A DNA stretch of 19,433 nucleotides from CAYVBE01 sp964572825 (GTDB taxonomy: Bacteria; Planctomycetota; Brocadiia; SM23-32). Made by a program: the position numbers and the translations under genes. The notes beneath the pieces are model-generated. The model searched no databases. It saw only the letters and a program-made list of their open reading frames with translations, and was not told the DNA's origin. Positions 7,715 to 15,816 of the stretch are shown one piece after another; position 1 is the stretch's first letter; each line of letters begins with the position of its first letter. Location: contig CAZNGS010000080.1 in assembly GCA_964572825.1 (NCBI GenBank), positions 1-19,433 on the forward strand. Direction: 5' to 3'.

Positions 7715-7809
7715 GGGGAATGCTTCTGCATTCGCAAGCCCGTGGCTGTCTCGGCCCCGCCGCAGGTCTGGGCCCCGTCTCCGTGCCGTGCAGTTTCCGA
7801 GTCAGGGGA

Positions 7810-7815
7810 TATACT
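7810..7815 (+). promoter_or_regulatory. Possible -10 element before the aspartokinase gene
   Basis: TATACT lies 20 nt before the ATG at 7836. No convincing -35 hexamer is found 15-19 nt upstream, so this may be an activator-dependent promoter or chance. I see no attenuator-like leader peptide or riboswitch in the spacer. Confidence 0.3.
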
Positions 7816-7835
7816 CTGTGGGGAGAACAACCGGG

Positions 7836-9059
7836 ATGGGTCTGCTGGTTCAGAAATTCGGCGGCAGCTCGGTGGCGACGCCGGAGAAGGTGCTGGCGGC
7901 GGCGCGCCGTGCCTGTGGGCAGGTGGACGTCGGCCATCAGGTGGTGGTTGTGGTCAGCGCCCAGGGCGACAATACCGACCGCCTGATCGACATGGCCCGC
8001 GAGATAGACCCCCAGCCGAACCCCCGGGAACTGGACATGCTGATGGCCGTGGGCGAGCAGATGTCCATTGCCCTGATGGCCATCGCCATCCATGCCCTGG
8101 GCTACGACGCCATCAGCCTGACCGGCGCCCAGGCGGGCATCCGCACCGACAGCGTCAGCAGCAAGGCCCGCATCAAAACCATCGACACCAGCCGCCTGAC
8201 CAGGGAAATGAGGAAGAACCAGGTGGTGATCGTGGCCGGTTTCCAGGGGGTGGACAGCGAGAACAACATCACCACCCTGGGACGCGGGGGATCGGACACC
8301 ACGGCCGTGGCCCTGGCCGCATCCCTGGGCGCGGAACGGTGCGACATATTCACGGACGTGGCGGGAGTTTATACCGCCGACCCCCGCCTGGTGGAGAATG
8401 CCCGGTGGCTGCCGCTGCTGGATTACGACGAGCTGCTGGAGCTGGCCAGCCTGGGGGCCCGGGTCATGCACTCCCGCGCGGTGGAGCTGGCCAAGCGCTA
8501 CGAGGTGCCGTTCCGGGTGCGACCCAGTTACGACGATTCGGAGGGTACTCTGGTGACCAACATAGCCGAAGAGCTGGAACAGGTGGACGTGCGGGCCGCC
8601 GCCCTGGAGACCAACGAGGCGAAAATAACCATCCGCAACGTGCCCGACCGGCCGGGCGTGGCCGCCATGATCTTCAGCGAAATAGCCCGGGCGAAGATCA
8701 ACGTGGACATGATCGTTCAAAACGTCAGCGAGCAGGGGCTGGCCGACGTCAGCTTCACCGTCACCCGGGGCGATCTGCCGGCGGCCCTCCAGCTCGTGCG
8801 AGGTCTCCACGACCGGCTGGGCGGCGCCACCGTGGACAGCGACGAGGGCATCGCCAAGGTCAGCGTGGTCGGCGTGGGCATGCGCAGCCACTCGGGTGTC
8901 GCCGAGAGGATGTTCCAGGCCCTCGCCCGGGAGAAGATCAACATCCGGATGATCAGCACCTCGGAGATCAAGATATCCTGTGTCATCGATGCCGACGCAG
9001 GCGAAAGGGCCCTGCGAGCGGTGCACGATGCGTTCGAACTGGACAAAGACGAATCATGA
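7836..9059 (+). CDS. lysC: Aspartate kinase
   Basis: This enzyme phosphorylates aspartate, the first step toward lysine, threonine, methionine and isoleucine. It has 407 residues, the length of the monofunctional class with two ACT domains. KFGGSS at 7-12 is the nucleotide-binding signature, GRGGSDTTAVALAASLGA lies mid-domain, and FTDVAGVYTADPR marks the catalytic domain's ATP/substrate region. The C-terminal third (from about 265) holds two ACT domains beginning near ITIRNVPDRPGVAAMIFSEI and SVVGVGMRSHSGVAERMFQA, so feedback control by an end product (lysine or threonine) is expected. The ATG at 7836 follows GGGGAG by about 10 nt. Its stop overlaps the next start as ATGA, so it is coupled to the citramalate synthase. 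Confidence 0.95.
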   Translation: MGLLVQKFGGSSVATPEKVLAAARRACGQVDVGHQVVVVVSAQGDNTDRLIDMAREIDPQPNPRELDMLMAVGEQMSIALMAIAIHALGYDAISLTGAQAGIRTDSVSSKARIKTIDTSRLTREMRKNQVVIVAGFQGVDSENNITTLGRGGSDTTAVALAASLGAERCDIFTDVAGVYTADPRLVENARWLPLLDYDELLELASLGARVMHSRAVELAKRYEVPFRVRPSYDDSEGTLVTNIAEELEQVDVRAAALETNEAKITIRNVPDRPGVAAMIFSEIARAKINVDMIVQNVSEQGLADVSFTVTRGDLPAALQLVRGLHDRLGGATVDSDEGIAKVSVVGVGMRSHSGVAERMFQALAREKINIRMISTSEIKISCVIDADAGERALRAVHDAFELDKDES

Positions 9060-10624
9060 CCGCCGAACCCGAGACAGTCTTCATCTACGATACGCTCCTG
9101 CGTGACGGGTGCCAGGCGGAGGGCATAACCCTCTCGCCGGAGGACAAGCTGGAGCTCACCGAACGCCTGGACGAGCTGGGCGTGCACTACGTCGAGGGCG
9201 GGTTCGCCGGCGCCAATCCCAAGGACGACGAGTACTTCCGGCGGGTCCGTGACCTGCGGCTGCACAACAGCCGCATCGCCGCCTTCGGGGCCACGCGCCG
9301 GAAGGGGCTGGAGGCCGAGCAGGACCCCGGTCTGAGGGCGTTGCTGGACTCGGGTGCGCCCGTGGTCACCATCGTGGCGAAGGCGTGGGACTACCACGTC
9401 TCCCAGGTCATCCACGCCACGCTGGAGCAGAATCTACGGATGGTTGAGGACTCGGTGCGCTTCCTGAGGGAGGCGGGCAGGGAGGTCATCGTCGACGCGG
9501 AGCATTTCTTCGACGGTTACCGCAGCCGACCCGAATATGCCCTGAAAGTGCTGCGGGTGGCGGCGGAGGCCGGCGCGCACTGCGTGGTCCTGTGCGACAC
9601 CAACGGCGGCACGCTGACCGACCAGATCGGCCGCCTCACCTCGACAGCCGTGGCAGAGGTGGACTGCCCGATTGGCATACACTGTCACAACGACTGCGGC
9701 CTGGCCGTGGCGAACTCCATCGCCGCCGTCCAGAACGGGGCCGTCCACGTGCAGGGCACTCTGAACGGATTCGGGGAGCGGGCCGGGAACGCCGACCTCT
9801 GCTCCGTGATTCCCATCATCAACTTGAAGACCCCGCACCGCTGCGTGACGGCCGAGCAGCTGCGCAAGCTCACCGAGGTCTCACGCTTCGCCTACGAGGC
9901 CGCCAACCTCATGTGGGACGAGCACCAGCCCTTCGTGGGCTCCAGCGCCTTCGCCCACAAGGCCGGCCAGCACGTGGACGCCATGCGCAAGGCCGAGCAC
10001 GCCTGCGAACACATCGACCCCGCCCTGGTGGGCAACGAGCGGCGGTTCCTGCTCAGCGAGCTCTCCGGGCACGCCGCCATGCTGGAGAAGGTGGAGGAGT
10101 TCAACCTGGAGGGCGACCGGGAGACGGTGTCCGACCTGCTGGAGCGGCTCAAGGAACGGGAGAACGCCGGCTACCAGTACGAGGCGGCGGAGGCCTCCTT
10201 CGAACTGCTGGCGCGCCGCGTGATGGGCAAGTTCCAACCTCACTTCGAGGTCCAGGCCTATCACGTCAGCAGCATCCGCCATTCCGACGGCGCGCTGGTC
10301 ACGGACGCCACCGTGAAGATCGTGGTGAACGGCCAGCAGATGCACACCGCCAGCGAGGGCGACGGCCCGGTCAACGCCCTGGACGGCGCCCTGCGCAAGG
10401 CCCTGGAGCCCCACTACGAGTGCCTGAAAAACATGCGGCTGACCGATTACCGCGTGCGGGTCATCAACCCCCGCGAGGCCACGGCCGCCAAAGTGCGCGT
10501 GGTCATCGAGAGCACCGACGGCAAACGCGTCTGGGGGACCGTCGGGGTCAGCGAGAACATCATCCACGCCAGTTGGGAAGCCCTGATCGACAGCGTGGAA
10601 TACAAGCTCCTCATGGACGACTGA
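9056..10624 (+). CDS. cimA: (R)-citramalate synthase
   Basis: The enzyme condenses pyruvate with acetyl-CoA to citramalate, opening the threonine-independent route to 2-oxobutyrate and isoleucine. The 522 residues match the CimA class of the LeuA superfamily. Near the N-terminus is YDTLLRDGCQAEGI, the metal/oxoacid site. Mid-barrel there are VVLCDTNGGT and HCHNDCGLAVANS, and QGTLNGFGERAGNADL is the second family signature. FVGSSAFAHKAGQHVDA follows, and the last 130 or so residues form a LeuA-type regulatory domain. The ATG at 9056 overlaps the aspartokinase stop by 4 nt and has no strong Shine-Dalgarno site, so it probably depends on re-initiation. Isopropylmalate or homocitrate synthase are alternatives, but the length and DGCQAEGI form favour citramalate synthase. 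Confidence 0.92.
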   Translation: MTAEPETVFIYDTLLRDGCQAEGITLSPEDKLELTERLDELGVHYVEGGFAGANPKDDEYFRRVRDLRLHNSRIAAFGATRRKGLEAEQDPGLRALLDSGAPVVTIVAKAWDYHVSQVIHATLEQNLRMVEDSVRFLREAGREVIVDAEHFFDGYRSRPEYALKVLRVAAEAGAHCVVLCDTNGGTLTDQIGRLTSTAVAEVDCPIGIHCHNDCGLAVANSIAAVQNGAVHVQGTLNGFGERAGNADLCSVIPIINLKTPHRCVTAEQLRKLTEVSRFAYEAANLMWDEHQPFVGSSAFAHKAGQHVDAMRKAEHACEHIDPALVGNERRFLLSELSGHAAMLEKVEEFNLEGDRETVSDLLERLKERENAGYQYEAAEASFELLARRVMGKFQPHFEVQAYHVSSIRHSDGALVTDATVKIVVNGQQMHTASEGDGPVNALDGALRKALEPHYECLKNMRLTDYRVRVINPREATAAKVRVVIESTDGKRVWGTVGVSENIIHASWEALIDSVEYKLLMDD

Positions 10625-10655
10625 GTCGCAAGCCACCCGCGAAGGTAACCACATC

Positions 10656-13322
10656 ATGACAGCCCCGCTGCCCGCCGAATACGCCCCGCAGGACCTGGAA
10701 GACCGCATCTACCGATTCTGGACCGAGGAGGGCCTGTTCCATACCGAACCCGACCGGCCGGGCGAGAGCTACACCATCGTCATCCCACCGCCCAACGTGA
10801 CGGCGGAGCTCCACATGGGGCACGCCCTCAACAACACCCTGCAGGACATCTACATCCGCTTCCGCAGGATGCAGGGCTACAACACCCTCTGGGTGCCCGG
10901 AACCGACCACGCCGGCATCGCCACCCAGAACGTGGTCGAGCGGCAACTGGCCCACGAGGGTCGGCATCGGCGCGACCTGGGGCGGGAAGCGTTCGTCGAG
11001 CGTGTCTGGCAGTGGAAGGAGGAATACGGCAACCGCATCATCGAGCAGCTCCAGCGGCTGGGGTGCTCCTGCGACTGGGAGCGCCTGCGGTTCACCATGG
11101 ACGAAGGGCTGAGCCGGGCCGTGCTGGAGACCTTCATCCGCCTCCACCAGAAGGGGCTCATCTACCGGGGCAAGTACATCGTCAACTGGTGCCCCCGCTG
11201 CCGAACCGCCCTCAGCGACATCGAGACGGAGCACGAGGAGCACGAAGGGCACCTCTGGTATATCCGTTACCCCCTGAAGAACGATCCGGACCGCTGCGTC
11301 ACCGTCGCCACCACGCGGCCGGAGACGATGCTGGGCGACACGGCGGTTGCGGTCAACCCGGCCGACGATCGCTACGGCAGGCTGCAGGGCAAGACCCTGG
11401 TGCTGCCCATCCTGCGACGCGAGATACCGGTGATCGCTGACGACTGGGTGGACCCGCAGTTCGGCACCGGCGCCGTCAAGGTCACCCCCGCCCACGACCC
11501 GAACGACTGGCAGATAGCCCAACGCCACGACCTGCCGGCGGTGGTCGTCATCGACGAGGACGGGCTGATGACCCTGGAGCCCGGCGAGCAGTACGAGGAG
11601 ATGGACCGCTTCGAGTGCCGGGAAGCACTGGTGGAGGACCTGCGGGACAGGGGCCTGCTGGAGAAGGTGGAACCCTACACCCATTCGGTCGGCCACTGCT
11701 ACCGCTGCCACACGGTCATCGAGCCGGCGCTGTCCGACCAGTGGTACGTGCGCGTCAAGCCCCTGGCCGAGAAGGCGGCACAGGCCGCCCGGGACGGCCG
11801 GCTGGAGTTCCACCCCGCCCGGTGGAAGGACTTCTACCTGAGCTGGCTGGACGAGGCGCGCGACTGGTGCATCAGCCGCCAGATATGGTGGGGCCACCGC
11901 ATCCCGGTCTACTATTGCCAGGAGTGCGAGGAGCCGGTCGTCGCCCGCGAGATGCCCGCAGAGTGCCCCCAGTGCGGCGCCTCCGAACTGCGCCAGGACG
12001 AGGACGTGCTCGACACCTGGTTCTCCAGCGCCCTCTGGCCTTTCAGCACGCTGGGTTGGCCCGAGGAAACACCCGACCTGGGGCGCTACTATCCGACCGA
12101 CACCCTGGTGACCGCGCGGGACATCATCTACTTCTGGGTCGCCCGCATGGTCATGATGGGCATCGAGTTCATGGGCGAAGTCCCGTTCAGCGACGTCTAT
12201 ATCCACGGCAACATCCTGGACGAGCAGGGGCGCAAAATGTCCAAGTCCCTGGGCAACGGCATCGACCCCATCGACGTCATCGAGGAGCACGGGGCCGACG
12301 CCGCCCGGTGGTGCCTGATCATGCTCTCCCCCGAGGGTCAGGACCTGAAGCTCAGCCCCTCGCGGTTCGAGATGGGCCGACATTTCGCCAATAAAATATG
12401 GAACGCCGGCCGGTTCACCCTGATGAACCTGGCCGACGGGAAGGCGACCGGGCCCGCGGACGAGCTCGAGTTCGAGGACCGCTGGATTCTGAGCCGCCTC
12501 CAGGACACCATCGAGTCCACCACGAAGAACCTGGAGGGCTTCCACGATCACGAGGCCGCCGCCGACATCTACGATTTTTTCTGGCACGAGTTCTGCGACT
12601 GGTACCTGGAGATCGCCAAGCCACGCCTGCGCAACGGCTCCTCCAGCGCGCGGGACACGCTGGCCACCGTTTTCGACGCCAGCCTGCGGCTGCTCCACCC
12701 CTACATGCCGTTCATCACCGAGCAGCTGTGGCAGAAACTCAGGGAGCAGGCGGCCCGGCCCGACCTTGCTGCGGCGGAGTTGATGCAATCCGAGGCCCTG
12801 GTCCGCGCCGCGTGGCCGGCGGGGGATCCCGCCCGGCGTGACCTGGAGCTGGAGGAGCAGATGGAGCTGCTTCAGAAGATCGTGCGCGCGGTGCGCAACC
12901 TGCGCAAGCAGAAGGGCATCCCTGAGCGCCGGCCCGTTCCCATCACCATCGGCGCCCCCGACGAGGAGACGGATGCCGTCATCGAAGCCCGACGGGGGTT
13001 CTTGCTGCAGATGGCCGCATTGGAGGAGCTCGAACACGGCGTGGCGGTCGACAAGCCGCCGCACTGCGTCACCACCGTGGTGGGCACCCTGCAGGTCTTC
13101 ATGCCCCTGGAAGGGCTGGTGAACGTGGAGGAGGAGCGGGAACGCCTCCAGAAGCAGAAGGCCGACCTGCAGGAGCAGATCAAATCCATTGACGCCACCC
13201 TGCATAATACCAATTTCCTGACCAAGGCGCCCGAGGACGTCGTTCAGCAGAAGATGGACCGCGCCGAAGAGCTGCGCGCCGAGCTGAAGGTCGTCATCCA
13301 GAACCTCGCCGACCTGGAGTAG
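10656..13322 (+). CDS. valS: Valine--tRNA ligase
   Basis: ValS charges tRNA-Val and edits mis-activated threonine. The 888-residue protein is a full-length class I synthetase. The HIGH motif is HMGH at residue 53 after PPPNVTAEL, and the KMSKS motif is exact at 527-531. The CP1 editing domain contains TTRPETMLGDTAVAVNP and TPAHDPNDW. Two CxxC pairs (CQEC, CPQC) precede DTWFSSALWPFSTLGWP and could bind zinc. The C-terminus from about 820 is a charged coiled-coil arm (EEERERLQKQKADLQEQ). The ATG at 10656 is 31 nt after cimA with a GAAGG site about 10 nt upstream, so it likely belongs to the same operon as lysC and cimA. A very long open frame opposite it is a GC-bias shadow. Confidence 0.97.
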   Translation: MTAPLPAEYAPQDLEDRIYRFWTEEGLFHTEPDRPGESYTIVIPPPNVTAELHMGHALNNTLQDIYIRFRRMQGYNTLWVPGTDHAGIATQNVVERQLAHEGRHRRDLGREAFVERVWQWKEEYGNRIIEQLQRLGCSCDWERLRFTMDEGLSRAVLETFIRLHQKGLIYRGKYIVNWCPRCRTALSDIETEHEEHEGHLWYIRYPLKNDPDRCVTVATTRPETMLGDTAVAVNPADDRYGRLQGKTLVLPILRREIPVIADDWVDPQFGTGAVKVTPAHDPNDWQIAQRHDLPAVVVIDEDGLMTLEPGEQYEEMDRFECREALVEDLRDRGLLEKVEPYTHSVGHCYRCHTVIEPALSDQWYVRVKPLAEKAAQAARDGRLEFHPARWKDFYLSWLDEARDWCISRQIWWGHRIPVYYCQECEEPVVAREMPAECPQCGASELRQDEDVLDTWFSSALWPFSTLGWPEETPDLGRYYPTDTLVTARDIIYFWVARMVMMGIEFMGEVPFSDVYIHGNILDEQGRKMSKSLGNGIDPIDVIEEHGADAARWCLIMLSPEGQDLKLSPSRFEMGRHFANKIWNAGRFTLMNLADGKATGPADELEFEDRWILSRLQDTIESTTKNLEGFHDHEAAADIYDFFWHEFCDWYLEIAKPRLRNGSSSARDTLATVFDASLRLLHPYMPFITEQLWQKLREQAARPDLAAAELMQSEALVRAAWPAGDPARRDLELEEQMELLQKIVRAVRNLRKQKGIPERRPVPITIGAPDEETDAVIEARRGFLLQMAALEELEHGVAVDKPPHCVTTVVGTLQVFMPLEGLVNVEEERERLQKQKADLQEQIKSIDATLHNTNFLTKAPEDVVQQKMDRAEELRAELKVVIQNLADLE

Positions 13323-13470
13323 TCCAGCCTGCTCACAGCAGAAGCGCAGAGAACGCTCTGAAGCGGTGTGCTCTCTCAGGCCCGTTTGGCCCAAGCAGTT
13401 GGCATACAGATATTGGGTAGTGGCGCCCCAGCCACACGTGATGCGTGAGTCGCGCGCGGTCAACGTGTGG

Positions 13471-13490
13471 CGCAGCCGCCCCCGGCTGCG
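13471..13490. repeat. Perfect 8-bp GC palindrome (REP-like hairpin)
   Basis: CGCAGCCG (13471-13478), a CCCC loop and CGGCTGCG (13483-13490) make a perfect hairpin. No U tract follows. It lies 150 nt after valS, where it could stabilise the 3' end of the operon mRNA or be a REP-type element. Confidence 0.5.
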
Positions 13491-13607
13491 ATCGTTCGAT
13501 TTGATCGTCTGGCGCAGCAGCCTCGGGCGGGGTGGCCCGCGTTCGCCCCTCCGCCGGGCATGCGCTCTGCGGTCTTCACAGCCCTCGCGATGACCCTTGG
13601 GGCCCGG

Positions 13608-13613
13608 TATAAT
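13608..13613 (+). promoter_or_regulatory. -10 box of the MNT nucleotidyltransferase gene
   Basis: A perfect TATAAT; no good -35 hexamer is seen at 16-18 nt upstream. Initiation near 13620 would include the GGAG at 13621-13624, which serves the ATG at 13633. Confidence 0.4.
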
Positions 13614-13632
13614 GACGCCCGGAGTTTCACCT

Positions 13633-13995
13633 ATGGCTTTTCGGGGCACTGCTATGCCGCTACAGGTGGCAATAGACAACGAGAAGATCGCCGACTTCTG
13701 CCGACGGCACCATATTCGTCGTCTCGCCTTTTTCGGATCGGTGCTCGGCGCCCGATTTGGTCCGGAGAGCGACGTGGACGTGCTGGTCGAGTTCGAGCCG
13801 GGCCACGTTCCGGGCCTCATCGGAATGGGCGGGCTGCCCCGGCAGCTCTCGGAGATACTGGGTAACCCGCTTGACCTGCGCACCCCGGAAGACCTGAGCC
13901 GCTACTTCCGAGATGAGGTTCTCGATCAGGCCGAGGCCGGCTATGAAGCGTGTGGACAGAATTCGCCTTCAGCACAGGCTCGACGCCGGCTCTGA
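13633..13995 (+). CDS. MNT-type minimal nucleotidyltransferase (MntA-like antitoxin of a MNT/HEPN pair)
   Basis: The protein has 120 residues. The nucleotidyltransferase signature GS-x10-D-x-D is intact: G35-S36, then D47 and D49, with a further acid at D81 in NPLDLRTPEDLSRYF. In characterised MntA/HepT pairs such a protein neutralises a HEPN ribonuclease by adding AMP to it. The HEPN partner normally overlaps the end of the gene, and here only its first 23 codons remain (13943-14014), so this may be an orphan antitoxin. I chose ATG 13633 because GGAG lies 8 nt upstream and the TATAAT box at 13608 excludes starts further up. ATG 13654 (MPLQVAIDN) is equally possible. The last 15 or so residues (after QAEAGYEA) look unlike the family and may be read-through into the partner's region. 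Confidence 0.85.
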   Translation: MAFRGTAMPLQVAIDNEKIADFCRRHHIRRLAFFGSVLGARFGPESDVDVLVEFEPGHVPGLIGMGGLPRQLSEILGNPLDLRTPEDLSRYFRDEVLDQAEAGYEACGQNSPSAQARRRL

Positions 13996-14014
13996 TGCGC
14001 TTTCCTTCGCCTAA
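13943..14014 (+). pseudogene. Truncated HEPN (DUF86/HepT-like) toxin remnant
   Basis: This 23-codon frame overlaps the end of the nucleotidyltransferase gene in another frame. It begins MKRVDRIRLQHRLDAG and continues SDALSFA before TAA. This is how DUF86-type HEPN proteins usually begin (a charged start, then RL-HMLDA-REAL-FA). Full-length members are about 110 residues and carry an R-x4-6-H ribonuclease motif; no continuation appears in any frame after 14014. A hairpin (14017-14041) starts immediately after the stop. I read it as a deleted toxin; a chance short frame is the alternative. Confidence 0.6.
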
Positions 14015-14016
14015 CC

Positions 14017-14041
14017 CAACTTCCACAGTGTGTGAAAGTTG
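14017..14041. repeat. Imperfect hairpin at the HEPN truncation point
   Basis: CAACTT-C-CACA (14017-14027), loop GTG, TGTG-A-AAGTTG (14031-14041): ten paired bases with one C-A mismatch. It has no T tract. It begins 3 nt after the stop of the truncated HEPN frame, so it may mark a deletion or insertion scar, or act as a weak terminator. Confidence 0.5.
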
Positions 14042-14243
14042 CACTGGGGAGTGCGGCGGAGAGGCCCGATTAAGAAAGGAACCGAATGTGTCATAAGACA
14101 TTGAAGAAAATGACGTTGCAGATGCGTGTTCGGGGCGTCGCTCCGGCGGACAGGCGGTTCCGCTTGCGCGCCGCGTGCACAACGGTTACCGTGCCGAGCG
14201 GGGTCCAGACGGCGTGCATCCGACCGTGAGAAGGAGGAGAACC

Positions 14244-14900
14244 GTGTTCGATGAGCAACTGGCCGAGGCCATCGAAGAGTGCGGAGTGGTGGCCGTTCTG
14301 ACTGTGGATAGGGCGGAGGACGCGGTCCCGCTGGCGCGGGCGCTCGTGGGGGGAGGCGTGCGGGTCATGGAACTGACCCTGCGCACGCCGGCGGCACTGG
14401 ACGCGCTGCAGGCCATTGTCCGGGACGTGCCGGACATGCTGCCGGGCGTCGGAACCGTCCTGACCCCGGAGCAGGTCCGGCAGATCGATCGGGCGGGAGC
14501 GGCTTTCGCAGTGGCGCCCGGGACGAACCCGCGCGTGGTCGAGGCCGCTGAAGAGGTGGGCCTGCCCTTCGCACCCGGGGTTGCCACCGCCTCCGAGGTG
14601 GAGCGGGCGGTGGAGCTGGGCTGCACGTACCTGAAGTTTTTCCCGGCCGAGCCCATCGGCGGGCTGCCCTACCTGAAGAGTATGGCCGGCCCTTACAGTC
14701 ACCTGGGCTTGCGGTTCATGCCGCTGGGCGGTGTCAACGCGGAGAACATGGTTCCTTACCTGCAAAACCCCCTGGTCTTTGCCGTGGGTGGGTCCTTCGT
14801 CGCCCGGCGCAGCTGCATCCAACAGCGCGACTGGGCCGGCATCACCGAGACAGCCCGCAACGCGGCTGAAATCGCCTCCGCAGTCCGGTCCTCGGATTAA
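14244..14900 (+). CDS. eda: KDPG/KHG aldolase (2-dehydro-3-deoxy-phosphogluconate aldolase)
   Basis: A class I aldolase that splits 2-keto-3-deoxy-6-phosphogluconate to pyruvate and glyceraldehyde-3-phosphate (Entner-Doudoroff and uronate routes) or acts on 4-hydroxy-2-oxoglutarate. In the 218-residue chain the general base is E43 in VMELTLRTP, GVGTVLTPEQ follows, and APGTNPRVVE precedes the Schiff-base lysine K131 in YLKFFPAE. The phosphate-binding LGGVN and VGGSF loops are near the C-terminus. The start is GTG 14244 with AAGGAGG at 14231-14237 (6-nt spacing); the frame is open upstream but lacks signals there. The alpha/beta hydrolase starts 17 nt downstream and is likely co-transcribed. 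Which of the sister substrates is used cannot be decided from sequence alone. Confidence 0.9.
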   Translation: MFDEQLAEAIEECGVVAVLTVDRAEDAVPLARALVGGGVRVMELTLRTPAALDALQAIVRDVPDMLPGVGTVLTPEQVRQIDRAGAAFAVAPGTNPRVVEAAEEVGLPFAPGVATASEVERAVELGCTYLKFFPAEPIGGLPYLKSMAGPYSHLGLRFMPLGGVNAENMVPYLQNPLVFAVGGSFVARRSCIQQRDWAGITETARNAAEIASAVRSSD

Positions 14901-14917
14901 GCGCAACCCGGGCGAAG

Positions 14918-15760
14918 ATGATGGATTCATTGCACGTTCGCCGCTGCGGCACCAGCGGCGCCCCTGTCGTCGTGCTCCATGGCGGGCCGGCCGCGGTCGG
15001 CAGTGCGGCGCCGATTGCGCGGGGGTTGGCGGAGGAGTTCCGAGTGCTGGAGCCCTGGCAGCGTGGAAGCGGCCCGGAGCCATTGACCGTTGAGCGCCAC
15101 GTCGGGGACCTCCACCAGCTCATCGAGACACGCGTTGAAGGAGAATGCCCCGCCCTGGTCGGCTGGTCGTGGGGAGCTATGCTGGCCCTGGCTTACGCGG
15201 CGGCCCATCCCGATGCCGCCGGCCCGCTGCTGCTGGTGGGCTGCGGGACCTTCAATCAGGCTTCCCGGGACCGGCTGGAAGCGATACTGGAAGAGCGTAC
15301 GGACGACCGATTGCGGGCCAGGCTCGACCGGCTTTCCCAGGACTTCCCCGATCCCTCCGAGCGAATGAAGGAACGGCAGAGGCTGATCCGGTGCCTCTAC
15401 GCCTGGTCGCCCATGGACGAAGGGGAGGAATGCGACACGGATGCCGAAGCCCCGCCGTTCGACCTGCGGGCCCACCGGGAGACGTGGTGCGATATGGTGA
15501 GGTGTCAGCGCGAGGGCCTGTATCCGGCGGCGTTCGATGCCATCCGCTCACCGGTGCTCATGCTGCACGGTGCCTACGACCCCCATCCCGGGGCGATGAT
15601 CCGCGATAGCCTGCGCCCTTACCTGCCGCAGCTCGAGTACCGGCAGTGGGAGCGCTGCGGCCACAGCCCCTGGCGTGAGGGAGGGGTGCGCGAGGAGTTC
15701 TTCACGACGCTGCGGGAATGGTTGCGCCGGCAGTTCGGGCGACAGGGCGCCGAGGATTGA
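14918..15760 (+). CDS. Alpha/beta hydrolase (peptidase S33 / prolyl-iminopeptidase-like)
   Basis: A 280-residue alpha/beta-fold hydrolase with a complete triad. The nucleophile elbow is GWSWG (82-86, Ser84), the acid is probably D221 in HGAYDPHPG, and the base is H249 in CGHSPW. The oxyanion stretch HGGPA (21-25) resembles the HGGPG of prolyl iminopeptidases. A cap region, rich in charge, occupies about residues 115-200. There is no signal peptide, so it should be cytoplasmic. It lies 17 nt after the aldolase gene, but no shared substrate can be read. An esterase or lactonase role is as plausible as an aminopeptidase one. Start is ATG 14918; the adjacent ATG 14921 cannot be excluded. Confidence 0.85.
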   Translation: MMDSLHVRRCGTSGAPVVVLHGGPAAVGSAAPIARGLAEEFRVLEPWQRGSGPEPLTVERHVGDLHQLIETRVEGECPALVGWSWGAMLALAYAAAHPDAAGPLLLVGCGTFNQASRDRLEAILEERTDDRLRARLDRLSQDFPDPSERMKERQRLIRCLYAWSPMDEGEECDTDAEAPPFDLRAHRETWCDMVRCQREGLYPAAFDAIRSPVLMLHGAYDPHPGAMIRDSLRPYLPQLEYRQWERCGHSPWREGGVREEFFTTLREWLRRQFGRQGAED

Positions 15761-15816
15761 GGACAACGCCTGCCATTGCCGTGCACGGACCGCCGGGATA
15801 CTCCTGTGAGTTCAGG

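Larger units (their letters stand above)
13323..13632. other. Non-coding spacer after valS
   Basis: No gene is visible in these 310 bases. The spacer holds a strong GC palindrome at 13471-13490, loosely similar TGGCGC-containing segments near 13422, 13468 and 13511, and the TATAAT box of the next gene at 13608-13613. No hairpin with a T tract (intrinsic terminator) was found after valS. Confidence 0.5.

Noticed and set aside
7647..7835. Riboswitch or attenuator between thiD and lysC (thiamine or lysine type)
   Set aside because: I could not find the conserved cores of TPP or lysine riboswitches, nor a leader peptide with a terminator, in this 189-bp spacer.
7647..9026. The thiD frame stays open far upstream, opposite the aspartokinase gene
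   Set aside because: Family length and the standard N-terminus fix the thiD start at 7646; the upstream extension is antisense to lysC.
10611..13883. An open frame of about 1,090 codons on the minus strand opposite valS
   Set aside because: It mirrors valS codon for codon, has no recognisable domain and is low-complexity (Val, Leu, Gln, His rich). It is a shadow caused by high GC at third positions.
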